Below are positions 1 through 14,239 of a stretch of DNA of 64,000 nt, one piece after another. The stretch lies in the NCBI RefSeq assembly GCF_964656455.1, contig NC_135715.1, forward strand, positions 158,688,437 through 158,752,436, read 5' to 3'. This DNA is from Halichoerus grypus (taxonomy: Eukaryota; Chordata; Mammalia; Carnivora; Phocidae). The notes beneath the pieces are model-generated. The model did no database searches. It saw nothing but the letters and a program-made list of their open reading frames with translations, and was not told the DNA's origin. Both the position numbers and the translations under genes were made by a program. Position 1 is the stretch's first letter, and every line of letters starts with the position of its first letter.

Positions 1-177
1 ATCCTGTAATGCTCTGGATAGCTCACCTCAACAATGAAAGATGAAAGAAGGTCCAGCGGCCGGGGTCTAGAGGACTGGATTACACCGCTTTCCACAAAGT
101 CACACAAAACAAACCTGTCACTTGCATAGCACCCGCTAACTTACCACACACTCTAGCATACACACGTACCTTCATCT

Positions 178-292
178 TTCTCCCCACCTTTACCCCATGA
201 GAGGGTATCAGTATTCTCATCCAGTAAATGAGGAAACAAACCATGGGAAAATAAGTAACATGCTCAAGAGAGGCACAAGGAGAACCGTTCAG
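178..292 (-). repeat. MIR fragment (ancient SINE)
   Basis: Contains the degenerate reverse MIR core (ATGAGGAAAC followed by AAGTAACATGCTCAAG), typical of eroded MIR copies. Confidence 0.4.
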
Positions 293-461
293 GTTAGCCA
301 ACTCTAAACTCCAGGCACGCTGCTTTCTTGGGAATGGAAAACTACACCTGGAAACCCACACCCACAAAAATCCAAAGGCTTGGCCTTTTAGCAAAGGCCC
401 CTTCATTGCTCGCAAAGTCCAATGGGTGACATGCATTGCTTAAAAGTAAATTCACCTTTTG

Positions 462-550
462 ACATGTGAGGCACTGTGCTAGGCACCCAGAAGGAGTCGA
501 ACACAATCGCTGCCCTTTGGTCACTCACAGACAAAGAAAGGTTCAAATGA
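462..550 (-). repeat. L2-like fragment
   Basis: GAGGCACTGTGCTAGGCACC followed by a CTGCCCT...CACAGACAA stretch resembles the antisense 3' end of L2. Eroded. Confidence 0.35.
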
Positions 551-1057
551 GTCATACTCTAGTGAAGGTGACAGTGGGCTCCAGCCTCCACCCCAATCCC
601 TTTGTCTCCTGGGTCCACCCTCATTCTTGGACCTGCCCCCTGAATGACAGGAGCCAGTCTATGACAGGAGGCCAGCCTTTCTCCTCCTCTCTTTCCAAGG
701 GCTCCTGAAACAGTCTGTTTCCAGAAGGAAGGCAGCCACAGGGCCCACTCCCTTCCCTGAAGCTGGCGGTATATCTGGTTCTATCACCTGAGAAGGTCCC
801 AGGACTAACTGAAGATTACAAAGGCTTTAGGGCAGAGCCTGTCATATCTGCTCTTTGTATAAAACTGAACCTGGAGTAAAGCACCACACTTAGCAACCAC
901 CACAGTCAATAAATCACAGAACCCTGAAACAAATTCTACCGTGTAAACCAAGAGTGAATACAGGGTCTACCGGGAGGACTGGGAGAGAAAAGAGTGAGGG
1001 GTGGCAACTATCTTTTCTTATCGCAAATTTATTAGAAGAACAAAACAAACTTCATTC

Positions 1058-1121
1058 TCTCTCCCCTCCCCCTTTCCCTCTCCATCTCTCTCTATCTCTC
1101 TATCTCACACACACACACACC
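1058..1121. repeat. TC-rich then CA-rich simple sequence
   Basis: Pyrimidine-rich CTCT tract passing into a short CA run inside the SATB2 intron. Confidence 0.7.
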
Positions 1122-4100
1122 CTGAGTCACATACAAGAAGTCACTTCAATATTAACCTTCAGTATTAGCCTCTAGACGCTTCCTCCCACCCTAAAACAAT
1201 CAAGGCAAGTCTGAGCACCGAGATTGCAGTGAGAAACAAAAAGAAAGAATAGGGTGCCCCTCACCTCCTTCTTGGGGTCCCAGGCAAAATTTCAAGATGG
1301 ATCAAGTAAATCTTTCTTACTCCGCTCTTTTCTGCCCCTGATGTCCTCTCCTAGGCACCCAACCTCCTGAGCTATGGTAACCAGAGGCTCCGCATTCCAC
1401 CATTCCACTCCAGCCTCCCATTCCCCCAGGGGCTGAGCTAAAAAATTCCACAGAGATTAATAGATAAAAAGATGCTACACTTTTGCTTTGAATGGTTTAG
1501 CAGTCCTTTAATCTTAGATATACTTTCATTGTAAAAGAAACTCATTGTATCCTATATTAACTTCTAATGGAAAGAATTTCAGGTAATGCAATTAAAAAAA
1601 AAAAAAAAGTTTTCACCAGGCTTGGAGTGGCAGGAGAGCAAAAATATCTGGGGGCAAGGGAGCCATCCGCAGGTGGACTGGAGGTCCTCTAAGCTCCCCT
1701 CAACTGCTCCACTTTCAAAGTTTCTCTCTGACCCTTGCTTGCGAACAAAGGTTCTCTGAAGGATTAATTCATTTGTTTTTGTTGTTGGTTTTCTTTTTTA
1801 AGTCTTACTGCTGAGGAAGCAAGAGCTGACCGAGAGGGGCAACCTGTGCCGTTCAAAGGGGGAGGAACACAGTTAATCCTACAATGATGGAGAAGGCAAA
1901 ATTTGCTTAACAATTACTCTAAGGCATATTAAGTCATATATATGCAGAAATGTTATTTCATGTTCATCCATGACCCAATTATTTGTAACTCAAGGTTACA
2001 TCTCCAAATAAAGTTTCAACAATAACGCTCCTTGATGCCTCTCTCCCTTTAGGGAAGTAGGGTGGGGAGGTAAGATTATCAAGAAATACTTTATTCTCAG
2101 AATCCTGTCTAGTAAAACCAGACACTACCTTGCAGCCCCTGAGGCAGATCTTAACTTTGGAAGATAAGAACAAAAATAGGCCAGGGGTGGGGCAGCCACG
2201 GACTCTAGTCCTCTCTTACTTAACACCCTAAAGGCTCAAACTGAGCTTCAAGTGGTAGGGAGAGGAGATGGGTTCTGGTCTTCCAGGCCTGTCCCCAGAC
2301 TGAGAGATCACGATTCAACCTGAAGCCAGATCTGAAGGCTGCAGGATAAACTCCACGTCTCTCAATACTCCTCATTTATAGAAATGTGGTAGCAGGATCA
2401 AGTTGGCCAGGCCGTCTGCAAAACAGGACTTCACAGGCACAGAGAAGGCACAGTGTGGCTACTTATCTAAACAAAAAAGCCTGAGCTACACCTGGGAACT
2501 GGGCCATAGCAAGCCTGACCCAAGGAACTAAATTCCCTGATGTCAGGAATGTCCAGTGAGAGTGAATGAGAGGCCTGCCTTTTCCTTCTCCAACATGGGC
2601 TGGACTTAGGTAAGTCTTCCTCACTCCCTCACTCCCCGCTCCAGCCCTGAGCCTGACTTATAGCAAGTCCAAAATAAATGTTGGTGCAGTTTAACAAAAT
2701 GCTAATTCTAGCTAGACATTCAGAACCACCATTAAGAGGCGATGTCAGTTCTGGCTTTTTGCCGTTACTTCCCAGCTGAACTTGTCACATCACCATAGCC
2801 CACTGCATTGCATTCAGCATCAGCATACAAGAAGAGCTTTCTAAGAAACAATCCACACAAGTGTACTTGGGGGCTTGCTCCATGCTCTCCGGGGAACGTC
2901 CGCCAGACCACAGGGCTGCGTGCGACCACTGTGGACAGAAATTGTTGGTTTATCACCAGGAAGGCATCGCAGTCTGTTGGTGTTAAGACTCAAGTGGCTA
3001 GCAGTACTGTGCTCTGTGACCGTATACATCCTAGAACCCTGGGGGTCGGGTCTGCAGTCCTATAGTACCTGCGCTGGAAGACTGCAACATCTTTTCTAAA
3101 TCAGACAGACAAAAATGTTTACTGACCCTGAAATTTTAAAAAAAAAAAAAAATGTTTTTAAGAAAAAAGTAGAATATGTAAGTTCGATTATCACAGAGGA
3201 GTTCAAACATGAAGTATCCCTTAGTTCAAAACTAAATGTTTGAGGTTCTTTTCATAGTGGGTTATAAATGTATATAGGAAGTCTTGAGACTCAATGGCTT
3301 GTTAAAATAACTATACCATAATTTATTAATGCTAAGATTTCTGTCCTTCGTTATGTAAAATTTTATTTTAGAGGTCTCTGAGAAGATAATTTTTCAGATC
3401 GTATTTAAGTGGAGATGTATGTGCCGCTCCCCTCATTCTCATTATCCTCTCTGGAAAAGCTATTTGCAACTTATAGTCCCAAAAGTCAGAAAAAGAGTCA
3501 ATAAAAATTGTCTTTATATTAACATTTGCTTTATCATATCCAGTTTTGAGATTTGCCTAAATGTTATTCTGTCTAATTTAACAATTAAAATAAAAAATCC
3601 TTGATTGATTTCTCCAGTGTAGTGTTAAGGAAAGGTTAACTGTACTGAGGTTCACTAGCAAGAAATTAATAAAGGAATCAAGCACTCGGCTCTCAATAAG
3701 ACAAGACTACCCAGATTTCTAGTGGGAATATTTCATAGCACAAGCATGTTTTCTTTGGGGAGTTTAACTCACCAAAATTATTAAAAATTGAGATCAAACA
3801 CTGGTGCAAAGCCCCAAAGGAAATCATACTAGAGTGGAGAGATTTTTATCAAATAAAAACCTGAAAAGGTGAAGTTTTTAGAGTAAAAAATAAAAGGCTT
3901 TCTCCTTACAAAAGGAAATCCTACTCTCAAAACAGCAAAACATGTAGGGATGTCTAATAGATGTGTAAAAGTCATCACTGTTAAGTGAATGCAGATTTCA
4001 CAAAGCCAAGCTTAGACAAGCAGCCATCACGACTACAAGCCACTCTCATTCTTATACCCAACAAATGCCTCCACTGATAGGTAAGAGCAAGCAAGCCCTT

Positions 4101-7100
4101 GAAAGGGCTGACACTAGAAGAGAAAGAAAAGAACAAGGAGAGAGCAAGAAAGTCAAAATCATAGTGTGTATTCTGCAGTTCCCTAAGGGTACACCGAGAT
4201 CTCTCAATTGCAATACATAGGATATTATTATTGTGACTGAGATGAAGTTAATAAAACCCAGCCTACAGACTGGGGAAACTCAGGTCCCCACTGATGGAAT
4301 ACTTCCCAGAAAAGATATTTTAAGTATGTATGTACCTGTGCAATTTACAGCAATTACTTAAACGAGAAAAAGAGAACAGAGAAAACTCGTATTTTCACTT
4401 TATGATTCTGATACATCCCCTTTGTAATGTATATAATTTCTAAGAGAATATTAAATTTAATATTAAAAAAACTAAAGAGATCACTTAAGCTACAGCATAT
4501 AAATCCACTGAAAATCTTATTTTCATCCTTAATGTTATCCAAAGGATACTATCCAGCCATAGGAGGAATGTCATCCCGCTTTTAACTATCTTTGAAAAGC
4601 CTAAAGAAATTTATTTGTCTCCCGGGGGAAAAAAAAAAAAGAAGGATGAAAAAGAAGGATAAATCTTAACTGGAAAGATAATACAAGTTTCTACCTTCAT
4701 TAAAGCAAAAGGCCCTGGAAGAATACTGCACCTTTTTAAATCTGGGATGATCCCAGATATGGAACATCTCAATCTCAAAGATTCCACTTCTAGATTCCCT
4801 GGATTCCTAATTTCTTTAACTCTCTAACTTCTGAGCCACAAAATCAAGCATATTGATGTAGTTTCACCCCCAAAGGGCCAGTTTCAAAACAGATCTAATC
4901 TCACAAGCTCAACACAAAATAACAGAAAAGACAAGCCTAAGACTCTTTTTCAAACTCCGCATTCAAGGAGAAAGGGGTTCCTTTTGGGGTGAACTGAGGT
5001 TTAGATGTGTGGGTGAGTTCCAGTGTGGCCACGGTGCCTTGCCCATTGTGGTGAGAGTGGCCCCTTTCTCTTCGCACCATCGCTGCCTGCATCTACATAA
5101 AGACAATGAAAGAAACTATACCTCACAGTTTTCATGAACATAAATGCATCTCTTTATTTTGTTAACAGAAGTAGGATCGACAAAGTGATATGTTTTCAAA
5201 GAGCGAGCCTGTGTTTATTGTATATCTGAGAGGCTGGCGGCAAGAAAGACGACTTCGTGAGTTATATCAAAGGGAGAAGAGAGCTGCACCTCAGAGGCTT
5301 TCCTTGGGTAAAGAGAACTGTCTCCCTCAAACCTGCTTTCAAGCTATACATCAATCTTCAATATAATTATGTTTGACAGAATATAAGCTCTTGGCAGTTA
5401 ACTTGTTTACAATAAATGTTTAGTTTGGGTACATGGACTGTATTTCAGTTTTATAAATATCAAACACAAACCGACAACAGTCCCATTATGGGGCTGAGAA
5501 TTATTTTGCTATAAATCTTTTTATTGGGGGGCCAAGGGAATTACTTTGCAGCTTGTTTTCCACTAACCACTTGGAACAGTGTGAAAAGAGGTACATTTAT
5601 ACTCTGACCCTTTGCTAATTGGAATTCTATACATTTCCATGGGAGAGCTTGCAGTATCAATCCTGAACACGCAGGTCGCCTCCCCCCGCCCAAGGTTTTA
5701 CCATGGTGGCAAAAAAATACAAATGCAACAAGATGGTTCTTACTGAAGTCACGGCATTTTCATATGGCTCTTATTCGCCTCAAAGTCTCCTGGGAACTAA
5801 TGGCCATTTGTGACAGCATTGGCAGGCCTTCAATGGTAAGCTCTAGTTTTGGGGGGTTTATAAGTTGGCTATAAAAATGTGCTTAAGGCTCAAACTTACT
5901 ATATGAACAGGACTGTAAATAGAGTGAATTTTGCTGAGTGTTACCTGAAGATTCATTTGAGAAGGAGAAAAAAAAAAAATCAGGATCACCTTAGTTACTC
6001 TTGTAAAGTACCTTTAGTTGGGTCTTAAAGTGTTTAATTTACTTTCAGAGAATAGTGTTCCTCTTATACCCCCTCAATAATAAAGGGTATTAGTCTTCTA
6101 ATACTACACCTGCCACGTCTATGGCGCAAAATCTTGTCTGAACGGAGCCTCAGAAGCTGAACGCCGCACAAAGCTCCAGGAGTACCCTGGCTTAGCCCCA
6201 CTCGACTCCACGAGCACTTTTCTCCCGGCATGCATCTTCACTAGCGTTCGGAATGCCTTCTGGTTTTCAGAGGATGACAATCCGTCATTGCAGGGCTGGT
6301 TTCCTCACTTGTTTTCAATTTCACAGTTATCTTGTAATCAGATCCCTATATAATATTTCAACTCCAACATAGTATTAACATACACAAAAGATCATTTTTA
6401 ATTTTCCAAAATACTTACTACTGGGATATTCTGTCACTTTATTATTTAAAAGTGAGATTCCAACTTCTTTCCCTCTGGTCAAGGTTATAATTTCAGGTGA
6501 CATAAAATAAAGAATTTTTTGTCTCTCACCTTCTAATAAACAAGGTAAGACACTGATTTGTAAGTCTCATGGGTCATCAAATCTGATTTTCTTTAAAATT
6601 TTACCACATGAGTTTCATACATGAGAGAGAGAAGAAAAATATTTTCATTGCATTATCAGCCTCACAGGTCTTGTTAATATCAAAAGCACTAGTTTACAAT
6701 GTGAACTAATGGAAAACTGTTAAATTTACCTAAAATAATCAATCCTTTTTTTTTCTTAATTTAAATAAGCCCTTTTAAGACCTTGACTATTTAACTGCTA
6801 TTTACTTGGGGAAGGGGAGACATGGAGAAGGTGACTGTATGAAAAAAAAAAACAACAACTTTTTTTAATTGTACAACAAAAATTCCCTCCAAGGCAAAAA
6901 GACATTATGCCAAGTTCCACCCAGAATTAATGTTTAGGTTTAAATTATAAAGTCCAGAAAAAACGGAACCACTAATAGACCCTTAAAGCTCGTGGCATTC
7001 ATCACCGCTGTTAGGTTATGTAAATGTTAAACTGAAAAACCCTTTTCTGACAAAAGTATTTTAATGAAGGTGCTATTAAGTAGACTCTCTGAACTGATTT

Positions 7101-7609
7101 TAAAAAAAAAAGCCTTTTGAGCTGTTTGATATAAATTCCACTCTAAAGAGGATTATGCTTGGGACAGTTCTGGGATTATGAGACCTCGGCCAGTAAGGGT
7201 TTACTGCCTATCTTATTCCTTTCACTTTACCATCCTCAGAAAGATTTTTAAATATTGAACCCAAGAAAATTCTTAGCTACAGATCAAAGAGATATTCTCC
7301 TCTAACTCCGTCAACGGAGAGCAACTTTGGGCTCCAAATGTTCTGCTGGCCAACATTATTTGTGGCTTTAGTATACCCACAATGAGCAGGGGTTAACTCC
7401 ACTGTCTAGCTAACTCCACTGTCATCATCAAAGTTGCCAGGAGCTCACAGTTTCTATGAATAGAGTAAGAAATATAGCTCAGAGTGAAAGAAAACTAGCC
7501 ACTGATTTTGGCTGCTGCCGGCCAGCTCACTCCAAGTTGCTGAAAGCTCCACTCTGGGGAATGAGGCCTGGAGGCTCAGCAATGCGAAGGATTATGGATT
7601 TAATAATGG

Positions 7610-7630
7610 CTCCAATGGCTTCCATTGGAG
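7610..7630. promoter_or_regulatory. Perfect 9-bp inverted repeat resembling a SOX dimer site
   Basis: CTCCAATGG, spacer CTT, CCATTGGAG. The core CAATGG-N3-CCATTG matches the centre of the SoxE (SOX9/SOX10) homodimer palindrome; the outer base of each half-site differs (C/G rather than A/T). It also reads as two opposed CCAAT boxes. It sits in the SATB2 intron close to homeodomain-like TTTAATAATGG. Binding is inferred only. Confidence 0.35.
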
Positions 7631-10194
7631 GCCAGAGCCTATGCATCTCAAGTGACAGTCTCTGTGACCTGAGTGAATGTCAGTGATATGCACACACGGA
7701 AACTCAGCGTCCCCCCAACCCCATGTGTTCTGAGGAGAAATAAGGACACTCGTGATTCACCTTCAACTCTCTCTCTCCCCTTCAGCCTGGTTATAACTTC
7801 CAGAGGAGAAAGAACAGCAGGCCCAGGGATCACACCTAACCTTTACTAGGGAGAGTTTGTAGTAAGAGAAATATTCATTACTTTTGTCTTCCATTTACAC
7901 AGGTTAAAAAAAAAAAAAAAAAGAGGTAGTTATACCTCAGGTAGAATTAAGAAAATTTGATTTCCTTTCTCAAACATCATATGAAGACAAAAATCAATGA
8001 GCACTTTTAATTGTCTCCTGAGCAACCACCTCCCAGGGGCTCCTCTCCCAACCTCCCAGGGAGGATCAAGAACCAAATGGTCTCTCCCAGAACTGATTTT
8101 AGCTAATAAGTGCAACAAAGTAAGCAAAAAGCATTTCAGTTATTCTGCATCCTCTCCAAGACTAAAAATTTGTATATTGTGTGACAGGTCCACCTCATTT
8201 TTTTAATGATGTTTTTATTATTCTTTCACTCAATTAAAGCAGAAATGGATATTGCATCTTCTGACTGTATAATTGTTATTGTAATCTGTTTTCGATCACT
8301 GCTTGGGAAATAGGTCCAAAACAACATAAACTCTCCACTGCCTCAGAAGGCAAGTCATTTTCTTTTACTACGACACTTAAAGAGACATTTATCATGCCGC
8401 TCTGTTAGCATCTTTGGATTATGATAAAAGAAAGTTCTTGTTCTGTTAACCAAAAAAATATAATGTTTTGAAAACACTGCCATTTTAAAGAGTTTTGATA
8501 TGAGTGCTTTTTCCTAATAAGCTATCAATTTTGCCTTTCCTTATACATATAAAGAACTGAAACAAATGTAATAAAAATATGCAATTTTAATATAGGGAAT
8601 AATCAAGAAATTTGAAAATCAATCATACTCAGTTATAAAAGAACATATACACTTGCTTTCCAGCCAAATAAAAAAACAAGTAAAAAAAATTGTTTTAAAG
8701 AAAGAAAAAGATATCTCTGCTGAACAGGATGAAATTAAAATTGTTTCTATGAAAAATGCAAATCACCTCTGTCAGATCTTAGTGCTTTGCTCTAACTAGA
8801 GTCTCTATTAATTTTTTTTCCATATCTGTGCAAGTCTTCAACAAATAAAGTCACTGAGCTGCTGGGCACATTTCAGAAACTGTGCAACCATCAGTGGGCA
8901 CCAAACAGTTACTGTGGTGTGAAATGCATACTTTTTTTATAAGTGGTAGCTTGCAGTGTTTCCCCTGAACTTTTTAATCTCTGTTGTTATGTTAAATGCT
9001 ATCATTTAATAACCCACTGTGCTAAGACAGAACTCCATTTCAATGATAAGACAACTAGTTAAGGAAAGATCCAAATTTGCCTTCTATCGTGAGCAACTAA
9101 AATGCAAATCTACTCCCCCCAGAGTTTTACTGTCCTAATGCGTCATAACCACAAATAAAGAACATTCTTACTACTACAATACAGCTGCCATAATTTGCTG
9201 ATAACTTTATTGCAAGGTTCAAATTCTTAAAATTTCTATTAATAGTCTTTTCTTCATTTTAAGCATTTGCCAAACTAGTAACTATAATAGTCACTAGTTT
9301 ATTTTTAAAGTTTTAAAGGTACACACATCAATGAAAAATGGAAAAAATACATCCCATAAACCCCATTGCCATAATTATATATCTAAAGCACATTTATTCC
9401 ATATTAGGTCATTTTTACCTAGTTCTTTAAAAATCTGTAGTAAGTAAAACTTTGCAAATGGGAAGAAAAGATACAAGTTGTAGAAGACCATTTCTGGTGT
9501 AGCCTTTCACTTCATTATACTGATTTTGCCACAATTTTAAAATCACTTGCTATTAAGCAGCAAAACAATTCTGTTAATTGAAAACAAAAAAAAAATTACA
9601 TAGATAGAGTTCCATGCTTTTGAAAACTCCTCCATGGAACATTTTTACATAAATGCTGTGTAGCATGAGGTGCTTGTAGGGCTTGTTTCATGTAAAAGAA
9701 GAAAATAAATGTTTGGCTGATCACTGACAATAAGGGAACCAATGTGACTTCAGAAAATGGAACAGAACACACTATAGAGGCTACGTCTGTGCTTTTTTGG
9801 AAATCTGTAAGTACTCAACTGGCTTTTGTTTTAACTCATACCTCAATTCCACTCAGGGCCGTCTACTTGGACTCTGAAATATCTATCACATTACCCGTAA
9901 GTAGGAGGATGATGAATCCTTTGTATATAAAAATCCATTTTTAACACACAGACATTTTCAAACCTCTATTGCACTTTAAAATAAAAGGAATTCACAACTC
10001 TCTTTACTGGCACCCTAAATTAATGCTAGAGAGCAGTGGTGATTGGAAGTGAGAAAGGCCCCTTATAATCAAAGTCAGCAGAGGGAAATCACTCATTTTA
10101 AAATCACTATAAAGAAAAGAATGGAAGCTAAAAGGCAAACTCTCTTCATTTTTCGAGCTAAACATAAAGGTCTTCTACTTGAAACCATTTTCAC

Positions 10195-10222
10195 TTCTTT
10201 CTTTCTTTCTTTCTTTCTTTCA
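10195..10222. repeat. (CTTT)n microsatellite
   Basis: About six to seven CTTT units in the intron. Confidence 0.9.
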
Positions 10223-10280
10223 AAATAATGAGTTAAAATGTATGGGTTAGATCCAATATTTCACTGCTGTTCTTATTCTT

Positions 10281-10300
10281 GGGGGGGGGGGGGGGGAGGG
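10281..10300. repeat. G16 homopolymer
   Basis: Sixteen consecutive G followed by AGGG; unstable and able to form a quadruplex on the plus strand (the SATB2 template strand). Run length may be affected by sequencing error. Confidence 0.8.
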
Positions 10301-11621
10301 AACAGGGACCGTGCTGCCAAAGCTTCTGAAAAGAGTTTGGGCTGCTAATTTTCCGTTCACAAAATCTAAATTCCCCTTATGCATCTCACACAACTCATGA
10401 AATAATATGAAACAGTATTATATCACTGCAAATTGAGACATTTTTATCAAAATAAAGAGTGATGATGCCAACATTTCATTTGTCATTTACCACTTGTCAC
10501 TTTTCACTGACAAACTGTTACACATACAACTTTTGTCAAATGCTCCATCTTTAAATATGTTCCAAAATGCCATTGTACCTCAGCATTCATATAAGGATGA
10601 TAGCAAAAAGTACTGTTACCACACATTAGTTACGTAAGTTTTTTTTTTTAAAAAGCCTACTTATTAGATAAAAGAATATAAAGGACTTTTTGTTAATTTA
10701 CATGCTATGTAGGATAAAGTTTGGCTTTCTGAAATAAGACAAATTATGAACATATTTTATGCACCTAATGTGAGATTATTAGTTATAAGAAACTTTTTTA
10801 ATGGTGAAGAAATGGGTCATTTTTATCTCAACAGAAACCTAAATACTCTAAAAAGACCTAAAAAAATAATACAATTTGGAATTCATCTAGCCCTGTTAAT
10901 GTCTTTTTTATATATGCATATAGAGTCTCTACAGAATTCTCTTTTTAAAAAAGAAAAATAAAGGTTTTAAACTATTAAAGTAGAACCATCAAACTTGATT
11001 GCTTACCAGCTATACCTTGCCAGATATACCAAATAATTACCCTGTCTTGCCTGGAATAAAACTGATTTCCACATTCTTAAAATAATTCAAATTCATATCC
11101 CTAGATTTTTAATAAATGACAATAAGTCTGTTTATATATACATAAATATAATAATATATATATAAGATATCTAAGATGTACAGACTGATTCTACTAGTCA
11201 CAACCCCCTGGGAAAGGATTATATTGCTTATTTTCTACAGGGGTTAAAAAATAGATGCCTTAAGGGACATCTATGTAGTTCCAACACACATACACATACA
11301 CACATTTCATTGCAGATGATCTTGAATATATAATGGTCAGTGGGTTTCTGTTGATGGAACACGAGGCTTCCAAAATTACTTCAAACATCAAATTATGCTC
11401 AGGACTTTGAGGGGCGGATACCCTATGTTCTGTTTAATGTGTATGTTCCATTGCATATATTTTTTTAACCAAGTATATCTTTATTTTAATAACAGGCCAA
11501 GGACTAAAAACACTTTAGAGAAGGGCTATTTTTCTACCTCAGCAAAACTACAGAGGACATGCTAGATTGTTGGATGACCCCAAAGCCTAAGTTCATTCTA
11601 TTTAAAAGATCTTAAACCCTT

Positions 11622-11644
11622 AAAAAAAAAAAAAAAAAAAAAAA
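11622..11644. repeat. Poly(A) run
   Basis: About 23 consecutive A; no transposon body recognised next to it. Confidence 0.85.
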
Positions 11645-14040
11645 GTAGAATGTAAAAGGGAAATACAATCTTTTCTCTTTTGAAATAATAACATTGAAGC
11701 CTCCCTACAAGCATAATGGGGTTCATCCTTGGCTAAAATGAATTTAATGAGTTTTTGACATTTTACCCAGGTTGACAATATGTTTCTAAATTTCCAAGTA
11801 TTTTATACATTTTAATATGTCAATATCTATATTCTTTCATATCTGCACTCCTTTCAAAAAGTAAAATGTCTCCCTACAACTGCTAATATGGTGACTGCAC
11901 CTGACCTGAACTGCATTTCTTTTAATCTAAAAGGAAATGTTCCACATGTAGACAATTAAACTAACTGTTGTTGTAGACAATGTTCAGCTCTAAATGAGGC
12001 CCTGCCCAACAATCGTGATCACATTTGCTTCCCTATTTGAATACATCAGTGTGTATTGCATAATGATTTTTTCCCCCTTGTAACAAGACAGTTATGTTCT
12101 TCAAAGGGCTGCCTATTAGCAAGAAGAATAGGCCGACTTTGGGTCAACTAGTTTATAAGGTAACTTTAACAAGCAATTTCTCAACAAAATTAAATCATTA
12201 TTTTAAAAAATTCTTTTTCAAAAAGAAAGCAAACTTTTTTTAAAAACAGCAAATATCCTTAAAAGATATTCCCAGTGTTCATTTCCCCTAAAATCTAGAA
12301 CATTTAACACCAAAAAATTATCAAAATTCATAGAAAAATGAAAAATATCAAAAAGATTTCTGATGTTTAATGCCTCCTATCAGCAAATACACCATCTGGT
12401 ATACTCAAGCGCTGTTCATTCAGTTTAAATAAAGCTGTCTGAAAGTTCTTCTTTAAGCCAAACATTTAAAAATGAAAATGCTTGTGTTAACAATGAATGA
12501 AGCACAATAATTTATTGCTATTAAAGCACAACTGGCCAGCGCCTTTCAGCAGTCCAGGAGGAAAGCAGAACGCCTTGCTTCCTCTGGAAACTTGATTGGC
12601 ATCACTTTCATTTTATGCTGTACGTTTCGTGGCTGAAGCATTACACACAGCAGAACATTTTAGGTACTTATGTTAATGGTGGCAAAAAGGATCATCTGAT
12701 TCTTATTTTTGTCATCCTTAATAATCTTCTCTTTTTCTAAATCTTCAAATAGATCTGTAAGTTTTAATCAACAATTTCACAAATATAAATTTCCCCACCA
12801 TTAATCATCCTTTTTCAAAATCCTTATGGAGTGAATTACTAGCTGAGAGGGGACGCCAATTCTAGTAAGTGAATGTTACCCAGCAGGGATATAAAGCTGT
12901 CAACACCACGGTGCTCTTGCTTGCTCTAAACTCTCTCCCAGCCTTCATATGTTTTTTAAAGAGATATTAGCCTTTTTTTTTTCCTGGGGACCTTCTATAA
13001 AAGCTGACTGTCATACACATCTGAGCACTTATTTTATTATATACATGCTTTAAAACACACTACTTAGATAAGAACAAAAACATCCTAGAAAGTGTTGTAA
13101 AGACAAAGCAAAACTGATCTACTTTCTAATAGTCTTCTAAAGCTAACCACATTGTAAACAACACACTAACTTTTAAGTCCCCTATTAAAACGCAACCTTG
13201 AAGACTGTGATAGTGTATCTACCACCTCAACTAGTTAAATCCAGACACTAAAATAATTTCTTTTTTTTAACAAACACGTTCTCATCAAAAAACATACCAA
13301 ACTGTCTCTCTCTAAATATGTGGAATCATGGCAACAGAATTCACTATTGCAACCAATGCATTCAGAAACATTTATTCACCTCACTGTTTATCAAAAATAG
13401 TAAGATAAACTGCCATGTTATTGGGCAACCAATTAACTTAATGATCTCCCCTATTTTTAGGGGCAAAGCTTTTAAGAAAGAGAATCACTAAAGATTAACA
13501 AATACATCCTCCCAAACTTTGAGCTCTATTTTTAAAACATTAATTATTATAACCATCTTTACAACATTGACAAGATTACAACATATCTGAAAATGGCAAT
13601 AAATGATAGTTACAAGTATTTTGTAGTTGTCTAGCTTATTATATTGCTTCATAAAGAAAACTTAAACAAAGGAAGGTAGGGTAAGAGAAATATAATCTAT
13701 TTTATATTTACTCTATGTTCCAAAAAACCTTTCAATTACAAAGAACTGCTAACTAGATATGTATTTTAAACATTCTTTTAAAATTTAAAATGTGTACTTT
13801 TTAAAAGGCTTTGCTTTTCTCCAATCTATACACATGATTAAAAGTTACAAAGAAATGAAATTATTACCATCTCAATGTACAGTAGGAAACTATACAAACT
13901 TAAACCCCAAAACTAATATTAACATTCAATGGAAAACTTTACACTGTCAAAATTTTATGTTCTAAGTTGTTATATTTTAAAGTTTTCTAAATTAAAATCT
14001 TTCCAAATAATCTATTATGCTATGTAGAACAAAATCTTTC

Positions 14041-14239
14041 TTTTTTTTTTTTTTTTAAAGATTTTATTTATTTATTTGACAGAGAGAGACAGCCAGAGAG
14101 AGAACACAAGCAGGATAAGGGGGAGAGAAGCAGGCTTCCCGCTGAGCAGGGAGCCCGATGCAGGGCTCGATCCCAGGACCCTGGGATCATGACCTGAGCC
14201 GAAGGCAGACACTTAACGACTGAGCCACCCAGGCGCCCC
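14041..14239 (-). mobile_element. SINEC (tRNA-Lys-derived carnivore SINE)
   Basis: Full-length, reversed: poly(T), TTTATTTATTTATT, GA-rich region, then the tRNA-like head ending GAGCCACCCAGGCGCCCC. The target-site duplication ACAAAATCTTTCTTT is at 14029-14043 (overlapping the T-run) and 14240-14254. It is the only recent transposon in the first 35 kb and lies in the SATB2 intron, antisense to transcription within that gene's frame of reference being the same strand. Confidence 0.95.

Noticed and set aside
7393..7423. 13-bp direct repeat TAACTCCACTGTC as a mobile-element footprint
   Set aside because: Only five bases lie between the copies; a small local duplication explains it.
14041..14239. 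tRNA gene from the tRNA-like head of the SINE
   Set aside because: SINE-derived, diverged from tRNA-Lys, without an intact cloverleaf that I could fold; the same holds for all copies.
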